A DNA stretch of 64,000 bases from Bigelowiella natans CCMP2755 (taxonomy: Eukaryota; Cercozoa; Chlorarachniophyceae): NCBI GenBank assembly GCA_000320545.1, contig ADNK01000517.1:1-64000 (forward strand). The letters are read 5' to 3'. The notes below the pieces were generated by a model that was not told where the DNA came from, made no database searches, and was given only the letters and a program-made list of their open reading frames with translations. The translations under genes and the position numbers were made by a program. Below are positions 33,190 through 42,420 of this stretch, piece by piece; positions within the stretch are counted from its first letter, which is position 1; every line of letters starts with the position of its first letter.

Positions 33190-35223
33190 ATGAAGGCAGC
33201 TCGAGGGTCTTGTTTACCCAGCCCTCTCGCGCTCCTTCCCACCTCACTCACCCTTCTTTTTCTCTTTTTGAGTTCTTTATATTCTCATGCCAAACCTGTG
33301 GATACAAATGAACCCACCTGCAACTTTGTCAAAGAAATCTGCAACAGTGTCGAGAACAAAGTACAGTCCAATTCTTGATCCATAATTGATACTGAAACGA
33401 CCAGAGTGTAAAGATTCTCTTTTTAGATCCCTCTGGCTACTGGATCTCTGATATCTGCGCAAACAATTGAGGAAAATCTTTCTAATGACGATAAACGGAG
33501 CTTCGAGCACCTCCTTGGTCACGCCCTTCGAAATACATCAGCAGTCCATTTCATTTCACAGACTTTTGTGGACGTCATCAGCCAGGTTCATAATCTAGCA
33601 ACAAGACTACATATATTTATCGAGCGAATGTGATTTCTCTCTTGCCATTGTCTTGCTTTAGAATAATGTGGAATTTGGGGAGTTAGTTATTATTTGCTAT
33701 CTTCATAATAGGTGATGCAGAAAGCTGCAGCGGTTACAAATGGCACACAACCCGACCAGTCACTCCTAAAAGCATATGGAACTGGCTCTCGAGGCAACAC
33801 GGTATTTAGGAGCGAAAACCATTGATGCTGATTTTGAGCCACTCATGAATAAGTTTTATCGCAGGGCTACTCAGGGCCGTCCCTGGAGGCCATCAAATAT
33901 GCATTATCTGCCAACGGTTGGAATTTATTTTAAGTCAAATGGATTTCTAAAGGAGAATATTAATTTTACAGTCCATTACTAACTTGTTCTCCCCTTCGTT
34001 ATGAAAGGCAATATTCGGGAGAAGTGGGCTCTCATTTACATTCTAACCAAGAACCGTTATTTCGATGACGTGATGACCCCGCTAGCTGCACAGGCTAACA
34101 AAACTGGCGATATGTCTGTGCTGGAGAGCTTGGGGGTCAATGGCTCGGCTGTGGTACAGAGATATCTCGATGTGTACGCAACGAAGAACGTTCTGGATCC
34201 TTCCGAGAAGTAAGAAATGCAACATAGACGCAGGAAAATCTGATTGATCGAGGATGCGGACAGCAGTGTACGAATGAGACGAAATTGATTTATTTCTCTA
34301 GGTATAGCAATGGCATCATTGACTTTGCATTTGAACCGTTTAATTCCTGGGTTCGCTTCGACTTTGATGGCCCAGAGAACACCTGGTACCCAGATAAACA
34401 GTCGCGCTGATATCGCACATGCATCAAAGCATCTGAGATCCAATTTGCTCCTCTATCATAGGAAAGGCGTACGTAACTCGAAGGCTGGCGGATGTGGCAC
34501 AACAGACCTTTTCTCGAATGATCCTAGCATTTTCCCGCCACTGTCAAGGTACGAGCTAGAATACCAGTGCAACTCCACGCACACAGCCTGTAAGCTGATA
34601 TGGGAGCCAGGGCTGCTCTGCTACGACATCGTCAACACCCCATTCGCCGCTGCCTCCGCTTCATCATCTTCAGCGAGGGAAATCCCTGGATATTTGGCCA
34701 GAGCAGATTCGCTGGGATATCGACACGTCGCAGGGCCCTCGGGTACCACTGCTAACGTGCTCCAGCTGGCAGTCTTGCTTGGAATGGGCGGGGAGGAAGC
34801 TCTGGCACTTTTGAGATTGGCGATGGCCGCCTGGATGATTCCTACCGATGATCACAGTTTTTTTGAGATCATGCTTGGAGCTGATTCCTTCCTTCCGCCA
34901 AAGTTTCGCCTTGCCATGGGTATGTTGCTGAATGTATTCGTTCTCCCTGCCTGCTAACCCCAATTACATTCCTCCCCCTAATTATATTCCTCCGTCTGTT
35001 TCGACATATTCTTCACTTAATATTCCTTGAACCATCAGGAATGGAGGACCTGGGACAACTTATGCCCGAGAATCTCCATATAGGTAATAAGGTCTTCCTG
35101 AAGACTGACGTTTGGGGTTCAGTAGGTCAGTGGCTCCAGAGAACAGATGGGAAACGGTTATGCAGCGTTATGACTCCGGAAGCACGTAGCTACCTATCGA
35201 AACTAACAGGTATCACATGCTGA
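33190..35223 (+). CDS. Predicted secreted glycoprotein, family not recognised
   Basis: Eight exons close in phase to 466 residues: 33190-33360, 33427-33585, 33712-33801, 33865-33916, 34008-34209, 34302-34385, 34462-34919 and 35039-35223. A signal peptide is clear (LLPTSLTLLFLFLSSLYSHA). Six Asn-X-Ser/Thr sequons (ENLS, RNTS, TNGT, ANKT, VNGS, CNST) fit an ER-processed protein. The N-terminal half is helical; the C-terminal half holds the most conserved-looking part, GYRHVAGPSGTTANVLQLAV then LRLAMAAWMIPTDDHSFFEI and MLGADSFLPPKFRLAMGMED. Cysteines cluster in the middle (CGTT, YQC, TAC, LLC). The GPSGTT and DHSFFEIM motifs look catalytic or ligand-binding, but I cannot name the family. No C-terminal membrane helix or ER-retention signal. 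Confidence 0.75.
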
Positions 35224-35806
35224 AAATCAGGTGCAGCGGTACAAAGTTCATTAGAAGAATAAGCGAACTTCACATTGATGAGAAAACTAGTAGTCTTTGG
35301 TAGAGATTACCCTCCTGATACATTCCGATATCTGCAGCGTTCGTCTGCAATATTTATCTTGCAGGGCTCCCTAAATGCATGAATCTTTAGAAATTTTATG
35401 GTTACACTATACTGTGAAATCAAATTTAACTATTATTATTTAATTGTGTACACGGCATGTTTGTAACAAGCACACAAAAATAGACAGCAAAGCAATGCAT
35501 GTGGTATCGTCTGAATCGTATTATAGTCATGCGATGATGATGTGAATGAAAGCAGGTGAGGAAAAAATGTAGCGCATGTCTAGCTAGCTAGATGTCTACA
35601 AATGCACCTGATCTTGTCTAGTTGTTGGCACATTGCATTAGCGTGTGTTCGTGTGGCACTCATGCCACGAGCGAGCGTGTTGACTGGCCACAACATGTGT
35701 GACTCTAGGACTGCATGTGCTAGTGTGGCTACACCATGACACGGCTAGATCGACGGCCGCTATGGGACGCGCTCTTTGATGATGTGCACGTGCGCCAACA
35801 TCTCTA
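35224..35806. other. Spacer left of the retrotransposon
   Basis: 3' flank of the secreted glycoprotein gene, then palindrome-rich DNA (TCTAGCTAGCTAGATG near 35579, CATGCC, GCATGTG). The retrotransposon inserted into this type of DNA: the same vocabulary resumes at 41523. Confidence 0.6.
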
Positions 35807-36132
35807 TGTTGCGCGTAAGGTGTTCACAGGCCGAGGCGCTACGTGCACAAGTAGGCAGGGGGGGGGAAAGGCACGTTTGCTTCCTTTTGAAGAGTTGTGT
35901 TTATTTTTATTAAAGATTATATTTTTATTAAATCGTGCACTGCGTAATCATTCGCGAAGCTTTCGCGAATGCCGCCGCACGTGGGGCAGCACACTTCCGG
36001 TGTGCTGCCATGAGTCCCGCCGGAACCCACGTGCCTATGCTGTATTAATATCTACGTTATCTATATTCTATATCCGCGACAACCCCTTTGTTGTCGCACG
36101 TGACTTGTGCCCGCGTAGTGGTACGCGCTACA
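35807..36132 (-). repeat. 3' LTR of the gypsy element (left copy)
   Basis: 326 bp, begins TGTTGCGCGTAAGG and ends GCGCTACA on the plus strand; matches 41197-41522 at every position by eye. It contains the inverted pair TTCGCGAAGCTTTCGCGAA. Confidence 0.95.
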
Positions 36133-36144
36133 CCTCCCCCAAGT
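36133..36144 (-). other. Polypurine tract of the gypsy element
   Basis: On the minus strand the sequence ACTTGGGGGAGG abuts the 3' LTR, the expected site and composition for plus-strand DNA priming. Confidence 0.7.
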
Positions 36145-36183
36145 CACGTTGCTCCTTCCTTCCTTCCTTATTCCCTTAGACCT

Positions 36184-39100
36184 TCATCGCTTTCGGAACT
36201 TCACCAACCACCAGGTAATAGATTCCTCTCTAACCTTATCTCCTTTGTCGCTTACCCAGAACTCACCTTCGTCCTTAGGTTCGTGTCCATACCAGCCCTC
36301 TGCATCAAGGTCCCCCAGGACCTTATACCAGTGCTCAAAGGGTAAGTCGGGAACAGCTAGGTAGAGTAGCTGATATTTTCCGTCCTTTATTTTCATAGCT
36401 ACCCTCTCCATATTTCGTAATCCAGGGTAGCCTAGATAGACAATCTTCATGCGCCAATCGTCGTTCACCCTGACCTTATTGTTTCCATATTCCACATCGA
36501 ACTTAGGTCGGGGTCCTAAACAAGGCATTGCTCGCTCCCACACAGTAGGGTTTACTTTAACATCCTCTAGGAGCTTCTCACCGATATCATAATTCTTTAG
36601 GTGACTGATGTGGCGCAAGGTGACCCTGTTCCCATCATAGATGTAGTACTGCTTCCTCCCCTTCCTCTCGGTAACCTTTGCAACGCCACCCCAGAAGGGG
36701 TCTTGTTTATTTCTCGATCTCAGATTTACCTTGGCCCTAACATACTGTCCTTCCTTTAGAACTCGGCCATCGTACGGGACCTTCTCGTCTTCGCTCTCGG
36801 TATCGTCGTCGTTGTCGTCGCCTTCTTCCCTCTCCTTATCCTTGATACCTCCCCCAGACGTGAAGGTGTCGTTTACTAACCCTTGTATCTTGTCTGGTGT
36901 GGTGCTATTTATCCTGCTTAGGTTGGCCAAGGTGCGGTGGAGTCGCTCTACCTTGGAGTTGGACTGGGCATAGTATACAGGTGAGGCATCAATATTAGGG
37001 TGTGGTAGCTGTAGAAGAGAGGTCTCATTATCCACATGTAACTTCTTTGGTATCTTGTTTATGCTAACTTCATCAGGGATAGCCTGGAGCTCAGACTCCC
37101 AGGTACGGTAGCAGTTAGTAAGCCTCTGCTTATATAAGCCTTTGTTCTTCTTAGCAACGTTGACCTTGATAATCTTTTTAACCCAGCACTTTCCAGTGGC
37201 CACATCAACGAAGGTAAGGTAGTGATAGCCATCGTACTTATAAACATCAATTTGCACGATATCTAAGAAGTTCCTTGCTTTGATTTTCTTAGATGCACGG
37301 CTCTTGCTGGACTCCTTGGTGGCGACGCCTGCCGCCTTCAAGCTGGAGCACCTGCAGCCACGCAGGTATGTCCTTATCTCTTTTAGCTTGTAGGGCCAGT
37401 AGTAATGGTAGAGTAGAGCAGTGATATGGTTTTCTCCTACGTGTGCAGGTCCATGGGCGGTAAAGAGAAGGGCTCCCCTGGTCCGCCGTGGCACGTAGGT
37501 ACGCCTAACATTATTAGTGTATACATATATCCTATCACTAAGTACCTCATGCTTGTGTTTGTATTTATCCAGGTGTTCTTGAAGGTGCTGGAGCTCCTCT
37601 GGCTCAGGCAGGAAGTCGCCGTCCTCGAAGGTAATCGCGTTAACCATAGGGGTGACCTGGGTAGGGACTTTCTTTTCGAACAGCCTGCTGAAATAGTCAG
37701 CAAGCTGCTTGTCTCCTGGTGCGTAGACCACTGTCCTCTTGTCCCTAAACTCTTCCGTGTCCGCCCTCATAGCTGCATACTCATCGTTAGGCGCTTCGAG
37801 CTTGCGGTCGATGCCTAGGAGGGGCTTGTGGTCAGTCATTAAGGTGAAGCTGGGCACCGACAGCAGGTAGTATCTTAGTTTCCTCTGCGCCTCAGTCATG
37901 GCTTTATACTCTCCTTTTGTAGGGCTGTACTTGGCCTCAGCTGCTGTGCAGGCCCTGCCCCACACCCGTATGATCTGCTGGTCTTGGGTAAGTACAGCAG
38001 CCATACCTAGCTTAGACCAGTCTGTCCATAGGGTAGCTGGTCTAGTAGTGTCTAGCTTAGCATTCAATAGGGTGTTGCTGCATAACTTTATTAGGTTATC
38101 GAAGTGGGCATCAAGGCCAGCCTTGGCCCACACCTTAGCGAAGCTGAGGCCTACAGAGTTCTCCTTCCGGTAAGCAGTAGTAAAAGCAGCTGCAGTCCTA
38201 GCGTAGGTAGGGGAGAACCTACGTAGTATCCAAGCTGCAGTCTGCAAGAATGACTTTAACTCCTTTGCATTCTTAGGTTTAGGGGCTTGCTGTAGTGCTG
38301 CTACTTTCTCGGGGTTTGGGGTGATGCGGCCTTGCTCCAGGTAATATCCACACCACTTGATTCTTGTAGCTAGGAATGTACACTTCTGCAGTCTAATAGT
38401 AAAACCGAAGTGTGCAAACCTAATAAATATATTTTCCAGGAGGAAGATCTGAGCGACGACTGTGTTGGTACATATTATGTCATCATCCACATACACAAAC
38501 ACAAACACCCACAACACAGACGCCATCCCATCATGTGTGTATGCCCTGTAGTTCTGACTACTGAACGCATCCCCTGATATGCTTAGGCCGTAAGGGAATA
38601 CGACGAAGTGCCACTTCCTGTGCCTGCTGGAGAACGCGGTAATGGGGCGGGAGGTTTTGTGGATGGGTGTCTGCATGTATGATTCATTTTTATCTAGGGA
38701 AGAGTAGTATTTGTATCCTATGACGTGTTCAATAACGTCATCTATCCTTGGTGTAGGTGTCTGGATCCTCTTTATTACTCGGTTGTGGCGGATGAAGTTG
38801 TGCGCCAGGCGGAAGAAAGGGTAAGTAGGTTTCTTAGCTAGCACATGTCTCACGTTCCATGGTGAGTTGCTTGGCTCTATCTTCCCTTCCTTTGCCCATT
38901 CATTGATCTGCCACTCTATCTTTTCCCAGTCCGCTTCCGGTCGCCTATGTTCTGGGTCATTGATGATGCACTCTTCGTATCCCTTCTTTAGCTCGATCTT
39001 TACTGGGGTAAGCTTGCTGGAGGGCTTCGTCGTCGGCTTGGTGATGTCAGAGTACTTCTCGTTTAATATTTTATTAATGTACTTTTTGCCTTTGTCGATA

Positions 39101-41157
39101 TCCCAATCATCAGCTGGGGGGGTCTTGTCCAGTAGCTCCGTTATCTGTCGGATGGTCTTGCCGGGGTTCTTCTTCCGTAGCTCGGTAGGTGTAGGTAGCT
39201 TGTTGTCCGCTAGGTCCATAAACTCTAACGCATTAACGCTTGACTCAGAGGTCCACTCGTCAAGCCGTATCATGTTCTGGCTGATGGTCCTGCCTGACTT
39301 CTTTGGCAACTTAGCAAAGTATATCTTGTGATTGTAGAATGATATGATCCCCCCTAATTTTTCTAGGGCATCCTGTCCGAGGAGTAGTTCCATGGATAAA
39401 GTCATGGCTACTCGGGTCTTGATTTGGGTCTCCGCGTCGCTGCCAGGTATCTGTAGCTTTAGCATTAGCTCACCGACGGTCTTCATGGAAGAGCTTCCGT
39501 CTGCTTGAGCATATTTACGTTCTTTCTTAGTCACTTGATCCAATAGTCCTAACCTTCTTACTGTGCTTAGGCTTATGAAGGACTTCGGCATGCTGCCACT
39601 ATCCCAAAGGGCAGGTAGTTTCTTGTAGTCTCCGTAGCTGTCTTTAACTTTAACCTTGGTCATAGCAACTTTGATAGTCCTGTTAGCGTCTTCGTCATTA
39701 ATGTTGCATACTCCTAAGTTCTTTATGTCGTCTAGGGTCATGGGCTTGTCTTGGTCCTGCGTTGCTGGTACTGCTGTCTTCGTCGGCGCCTGCTTAAGGT
39801 GATCTAATATTCCGTTTATCTGCTGCTGTATAGCATTGATACTGTTCTGCTTTTTGTTCTTATATTTATTGTTCTTCCCGTTGTTGCTGCCTTGCCATTT
39901 GCTGTTGTTATATCCTTGTCCTCTGCCTTTCTTTCTCTTTAACTTCTCGTAGTGTTCGTTGAGCTGCCTGATCGTCATCCTGGGTCGTCCTTCTTTCCTG
40001 TCTCTGCAGTCTTTAGCGGTGTGTTTCCCTTTACGTGAGCAGTATCCGCAACGTCGGTTACCTTCCCTGTCCTTGTACCAGTCTCGCTGCGGCTTAATAG
40101 CGTTAATGTTTCCTATGCCAGGTACCTTAGGGCTGGTAAACTTGCGGTCCTGCTCCTGCTCGCGTAGGGATATAGCCTGCACTGCTGCCTCCATCGTGGT
40201 GTAGCCTTTCTCCGTAACGTAAGTGGATTCCTTTATCTTTAACTTGAACTCTTCAAACCTTGCCTGATCATCACCTGTGTTGTAATTAAAATCATGTAGT
40301 TCGTCGATCATATCCTGGAAGCGCGTGGCAAAGTCTCTAACAGGTTCTCTCTCATGCTGCATCATTGCTCTGTATTTTCTAATAGCCTGGGGTAGGGAGT
40401 TAGCATCCTGTTCATTTACAAAAGCCTTCATTATCGCCTCAACGTCTCGTAGCCCACTAACTGTAGTGTGTATTTTCTCTAGCTGCCTGATCCGGGTCCT
40501 GCCTGTCTCGTAAAGGTCCATGGCTTGCTTTATTATAGCTAGCCATTTGAGCTTGTCGTTTTCGGTGGGGTTAGGGGTAAAGTCGCAGAGTATACTCCTA
40601 GCGTTCTTCCACCACCTCCTTGCCTCACCTCTTTTCCCGTTGTATTTCGTTATCATAACCGGTGCTGTTTTAACAGACATGAACTGGGTGTTCCGCTGTA
40701 CCGGCTGCTGCTGCTTGACGGTGCTCTGGGTCGTCCCCCGCGAGGCGCCCAGACCCCCGTCGTTCCTAAACAAAGCTGCCCACTCTGGAGGTAAGTCTGC
40801 TTCGTAATCCATGATGTCCTGCATGATAGCTGCCCAAACATCATGTGTCTGATACTTGTATTCTATCGATACTTTCAGTTTGGCGTAGTTGCTCGCCCTG
40901 GGTCGCAAGGCTCGTAATGCCATTACGACCTTCTTGCTTTCGGCGGCCACGTCCTCGTCGTCCGCCTCGTAGAAGTTCTCCAGTGCCTCTGCTGCTGCAT
41001 CTGCTTTCTTAATCCCGGGTGCTGGTCCCGGCGGTGCCTGTGGAGGTGTTCCTCCTCCTTCCTTAGCGTCCGTATCGCCCTTCCTTTCCTGTTTCTGCTC
41101 GTGCCCTTGCACGGCCTGCGAGCCAAAGTCCTGCTGTTCTTCTAGCTGCTGTGACAT
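36184..41157 (-). CDS. Gag-Pol polyprotein of the gypsy element (1657 residues)
   Basis: Single open frame, no frameshift or stop between Gag and Pol. Landmarks (approximate residues): Gag with CCHC zinc knuckle CGYCSRKGKHTAKDC (368); aspartic protease ALWDSGS (517); reverse transcriptase with SSLDKNESY, FPYGLSISGDAFS and the catalytic FVYVDDDI (887); RNase H with LWTDWSKLGMAAVL (1040) and TDHKPLLG; integrase with an HVGENH...CRC zinc-binding region (second cysteine pair spaced by one residue rather than two), then the D,D,E triad at IVQIDVYKYDG, LHVDNETS and NSKVERLHRTLAN (1300-1400). A basic C-terminal segment (VLKEGQYVRAKVNLRSRNKQ) resembles the GPY/F region; the last 100 residues have no domain I recognise. 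All catalytic residues seem present. Confidence 0.95.
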   Translation of the reverse strand: MSQQLEEQQDFGSQAVQGHEQKQERKGDTDAKEGGGTPPQAPPGPAPGIKKADAAAEALENFYEADDEDVAAESKKVVMALRALRPRASNYAKLKVSIEYKYQTHDVWAAIMQDIMDYEADLPPEWAALFRNDGGLGASRGTTQSTVKQQQPVQRNTQFMSVKTAPVMITKYNGKRGEARRWWKNARSILCDFTPNPTENDKLKWLAIIKQAMDLYETGRTRIRQLEKIHTTVSGLRDVEAIMKAFVNEQDANSLPQAIRKYRAMMQHEREPVRDFATRFQDMIDELHDFNYNTGDDQARFEEFKLKIKESTYVTEKGYTTMEAAVQAISLREQEQDRKFTSPKVPGIGNINAIKPQRDWYKDREGNRRCGYCSRKGKHTAKDCRDRKEGRPRMTIRQLNEHYEKLKRKKGRGQGYNNSKWQGSNNGKNNKYKNKKQNSINAIQQQINGILDHLKQAPTKTAVPATQDQDKPMTLDDIKNLGVCNINDEDANRTIKVAMTKVKVKDSYGDYKKLPALWDSGSMPKSFISLSTVRRLGLLDQVTKKERKYAQADGSSSMKTVGELMLKLQIPGSDAETQIKTRVAMTLSMELLLGQDALEKLGGIISFYNHKIYFAKLPKKSGRTISQNMIRLDEWTSESSVNALEFMDLADNKLPTPTELRKKNPGKTIRQITELLDKTPPADDWDIDKGKKYINKILNEKYSDITKPTTKPSSKLTPVKIELKKGYEECIINDPEHRRPEADWEKIEWQINEWAKEGKIEPSNSPWNVRHVLAKKPTYPFFRLAHNFIRHNRVIKRIQTPTPRIDDVIEHVIGYKYYSSLDKNESYMQTPIHKTSRPITAFSSRHRKWHFVVFPYGLSISGDAFSSQNYRAYTHDGMASVLWVFVFVYVDDDIICTNTVVAQIFLLENIFIRFAHFGFTIRLQKCTFLATRIKWCGYYLEQGRITPNPEKVAALQQAPKPKNAKELKSFLQTAAWILRRFSPTYARTAAAFTTAYRKENSVGLSFAKVWAKAGLDAHFDNLIKLCSNTLLNAKLDTTRPATLWTDWSKLGMAAVLTQDQQIIRVWGRACTAAEAKYSPTKGEYKAMTEAQRKLRYYLLSVPSFTLMTDHKPLLGIDRKLEAPNDEYAAMRADTEEFRDKRTVVYAPGDKQLADYFSRLFEKKVPTQVTPMVNAITFEDGDFLPEPEELQHLQEHLDKYKHKHEVLSDRIYVYTNNVRRTYVPRRTRGALLFTAHGPAHVGENHITALLYHYYWPYKLKEIRTYLRGCRCSSLKAAGVATKESSKSRASKKIKARNFLDIVQIDVYKYDGYHYLTFVDVATGKCWVKKIIKVNVAKKNKGLYKQRLTNCYRTWESELQAIPDEVSINKIPKKLHVDNETSLLQLPHPNIDASPVYYAQSNSKVERLHRTLANLSRINSTTPDKIQGLVNDTFTSGGGIKDKEREEGDDNDDDTESEDEKVPYDGRVLKEGQYVRAKVNLRSRNKQDPFWGGVAKVTERKGRKQYYIYDGNRVTLRHISHLKNYDIGEKLLEDVKVNPTVWERAMPCLGPRPKFDVEYGNNKVRVNDDWRMKIVYLGYPGLRNMERVAMKIKDGKYQLLYLAVPDLPFEHWYKVLGDLDAEGWYGHEPKDEGEFWVSDKGDKVREESITWWLVKFRKR

Positions 41158-41173
41158 TGTTAGTCAAATCGTT

Positions 41174-41191
41174 TCCCGTGTGTGGAAGCCA
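41174..41191 (-). other. Possible tRNA primer-binding site
   Basis: On the minus strand, five bases after the 5' LTR, TGGCTTCCACACACGGGA starts with the TGG expected from a tRNA CCA end. The matching tRNA is not identified, and the five-base gap is unusual. Confidence 0.25.
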
Positions 41192-41196
41192 AAGGT

Positions 41197-41522
41197 TGTT
41201 GCGCGTAAGGTGTTCACAGGCCGAGGCGCTACGTGCACAAGTAGGCAGGGGGGGGGAAAGGCACGTTTGCTTCCTTTTGAAGAGTTGTGTTTATTTTTAT
41301 TAAAGATTATATTTTTATTAAATCGTGCACTGCGTAATCATTCGCGAAGCTTTCGCGAATGCCGCCGCACGTGGGGCAGCACACTTCCGGTGTGCTGCCA
41401 TGAGTCCCGCCGGAACCCACGTGCCTATGCTGTATTAATATCTACGTTATCTATATTCTATATCCGCGACAACCCCTTTGTTGTCGCACGTGACTTGTGC
41501 CCGCGTAGTGGTACGCGCTACA
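41197..41522 (-). repeat. 5' LTR of the gypsy element (right copy)
   Basis: 326 bp, identical by eye to 35807-36132. Promoter function for the Gag-Pol transcript is inferred from its place upstream of the frame. Confidence 0.95.
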
Positions 41523-42285
41523 TCTAGCTAGCTAGATCTCCGATTCAATGCGTGCGCCACACTGAACGATGTGCCAATTGCGATGTGCTGCAAGCTTGTT
41601 CTAGAATGTTGCACACACATGCATCTGCTACACACGCAGATGAGTCTGAACCATTCTTGACAGAAATTTGAACTGAAAACTTCCCATTTTCCCCCCCTTG
41701 TTCATCAGAGTCTTGTTATTAAGTAGCGACATAGACCAGCCTATCGCCAGACACAGTAACAGATGGGATTTTTCATCTCCGTGAGAAAAACGGGTAGTAA
41801 CGGTATTTGGAGTGGACAAATACGGGTAGTGACGGGAGTAGTAATCCTTTCAATTTTTAACGTTCCACACATAATGATCGATCCCCCTCTCCTTGGACTA
41901 CCACACCAGCTGCCTGATTAGGTGGCGGCAAGTCATCCTTCATCTCACTTCGTAGTCCACAGTCTGGATTAAAGCAAATATCTACCGAAGGATACCTCCA
42001 AGACCTTATTGGGACATTATAGCGAAACATGCAAACACTAGAGAGCCTCCTCTCCCTACCGGGTCGAAACTCACATCCTTCTATTATTTCAAGATCCAAA
42101 TATGTGCCTACGTTCACAAAATTTACATCTTCATTGGGTTTTAAAATATATTTCAACCTGATATCAGAGCCGAAGCAACTTGACCTTGACAAGGACTTCC
42201 ATCAGAGAACACAAATCCAAACTGACATTAAAGTAACTAAGCCTGCCATGGAGCGTGCCATGGGTGGAGAGCGCGTGCATACACA

Positions 42286-42373
<88 letters not shown>

Positions 42374-42420
42374 CAATCCCTCACTGACTCACCGACGTAT
42401 AAATACATACCATACAACAG
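41523..42420. other. Spacer right of retrotransposon, with CA/GA compound repeat
   Basis: Begins with the 4-bp duplication TCTA and GCTAGCTAGATCT. The stretch 41857-42240 is open in several frames on both strands, so a missing 5' exon of the SFI1-like gene may lie here, but none can be chosen. (CA)n at about 42280-42325 passes directly into (GA)n to 42371. Confidence 0.5.
42280..42371. repeat. Compound (CA)n-(GA)n microsatellite
   Basis: About 45 bp of CA/ACACAT followed without spacer by about 46 bp of GA, in the leader or an intron of the SFI1-like gene. Confidence 0.95.

Larger units (their letters stand above)
35807..41522 (-). mobile_element. Complete Ty3/gypsy LTR retrotransposon
   Basis: A 5716-bp element with 326-bp LTRs (TG...CA ends) that I find identical over their whole length, one uninterrupted Gag-Pol frame on the minus strand, a polypurine tract next to the 3' LTR, and a 4-bp direct repeat TCTA on both flanks (35803-35806 and 41523-41526). 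Domain order protease - RT - RNase H - integrase assigns it to Ty3/gypsy. Identical LTRs and an intact frame indicate recent insertion. Confidence 0.95.

Noticed and set aside
41174-41191. Assigning the retrotransposon primer to a named tRNA
   Set aside because: The TGG is five bases from the LTR and the following bases do not match a tRNA 3' end I can identify from sequence alone.
41857-42192. Minus-strand frame of 111 codons right of the retrotransposon
   Set aside because: The same stretch is open in more than one frame on both strands; no family match, no convincing splice partners, and it lies where a 5' exon of the SFI1-like gene could be.
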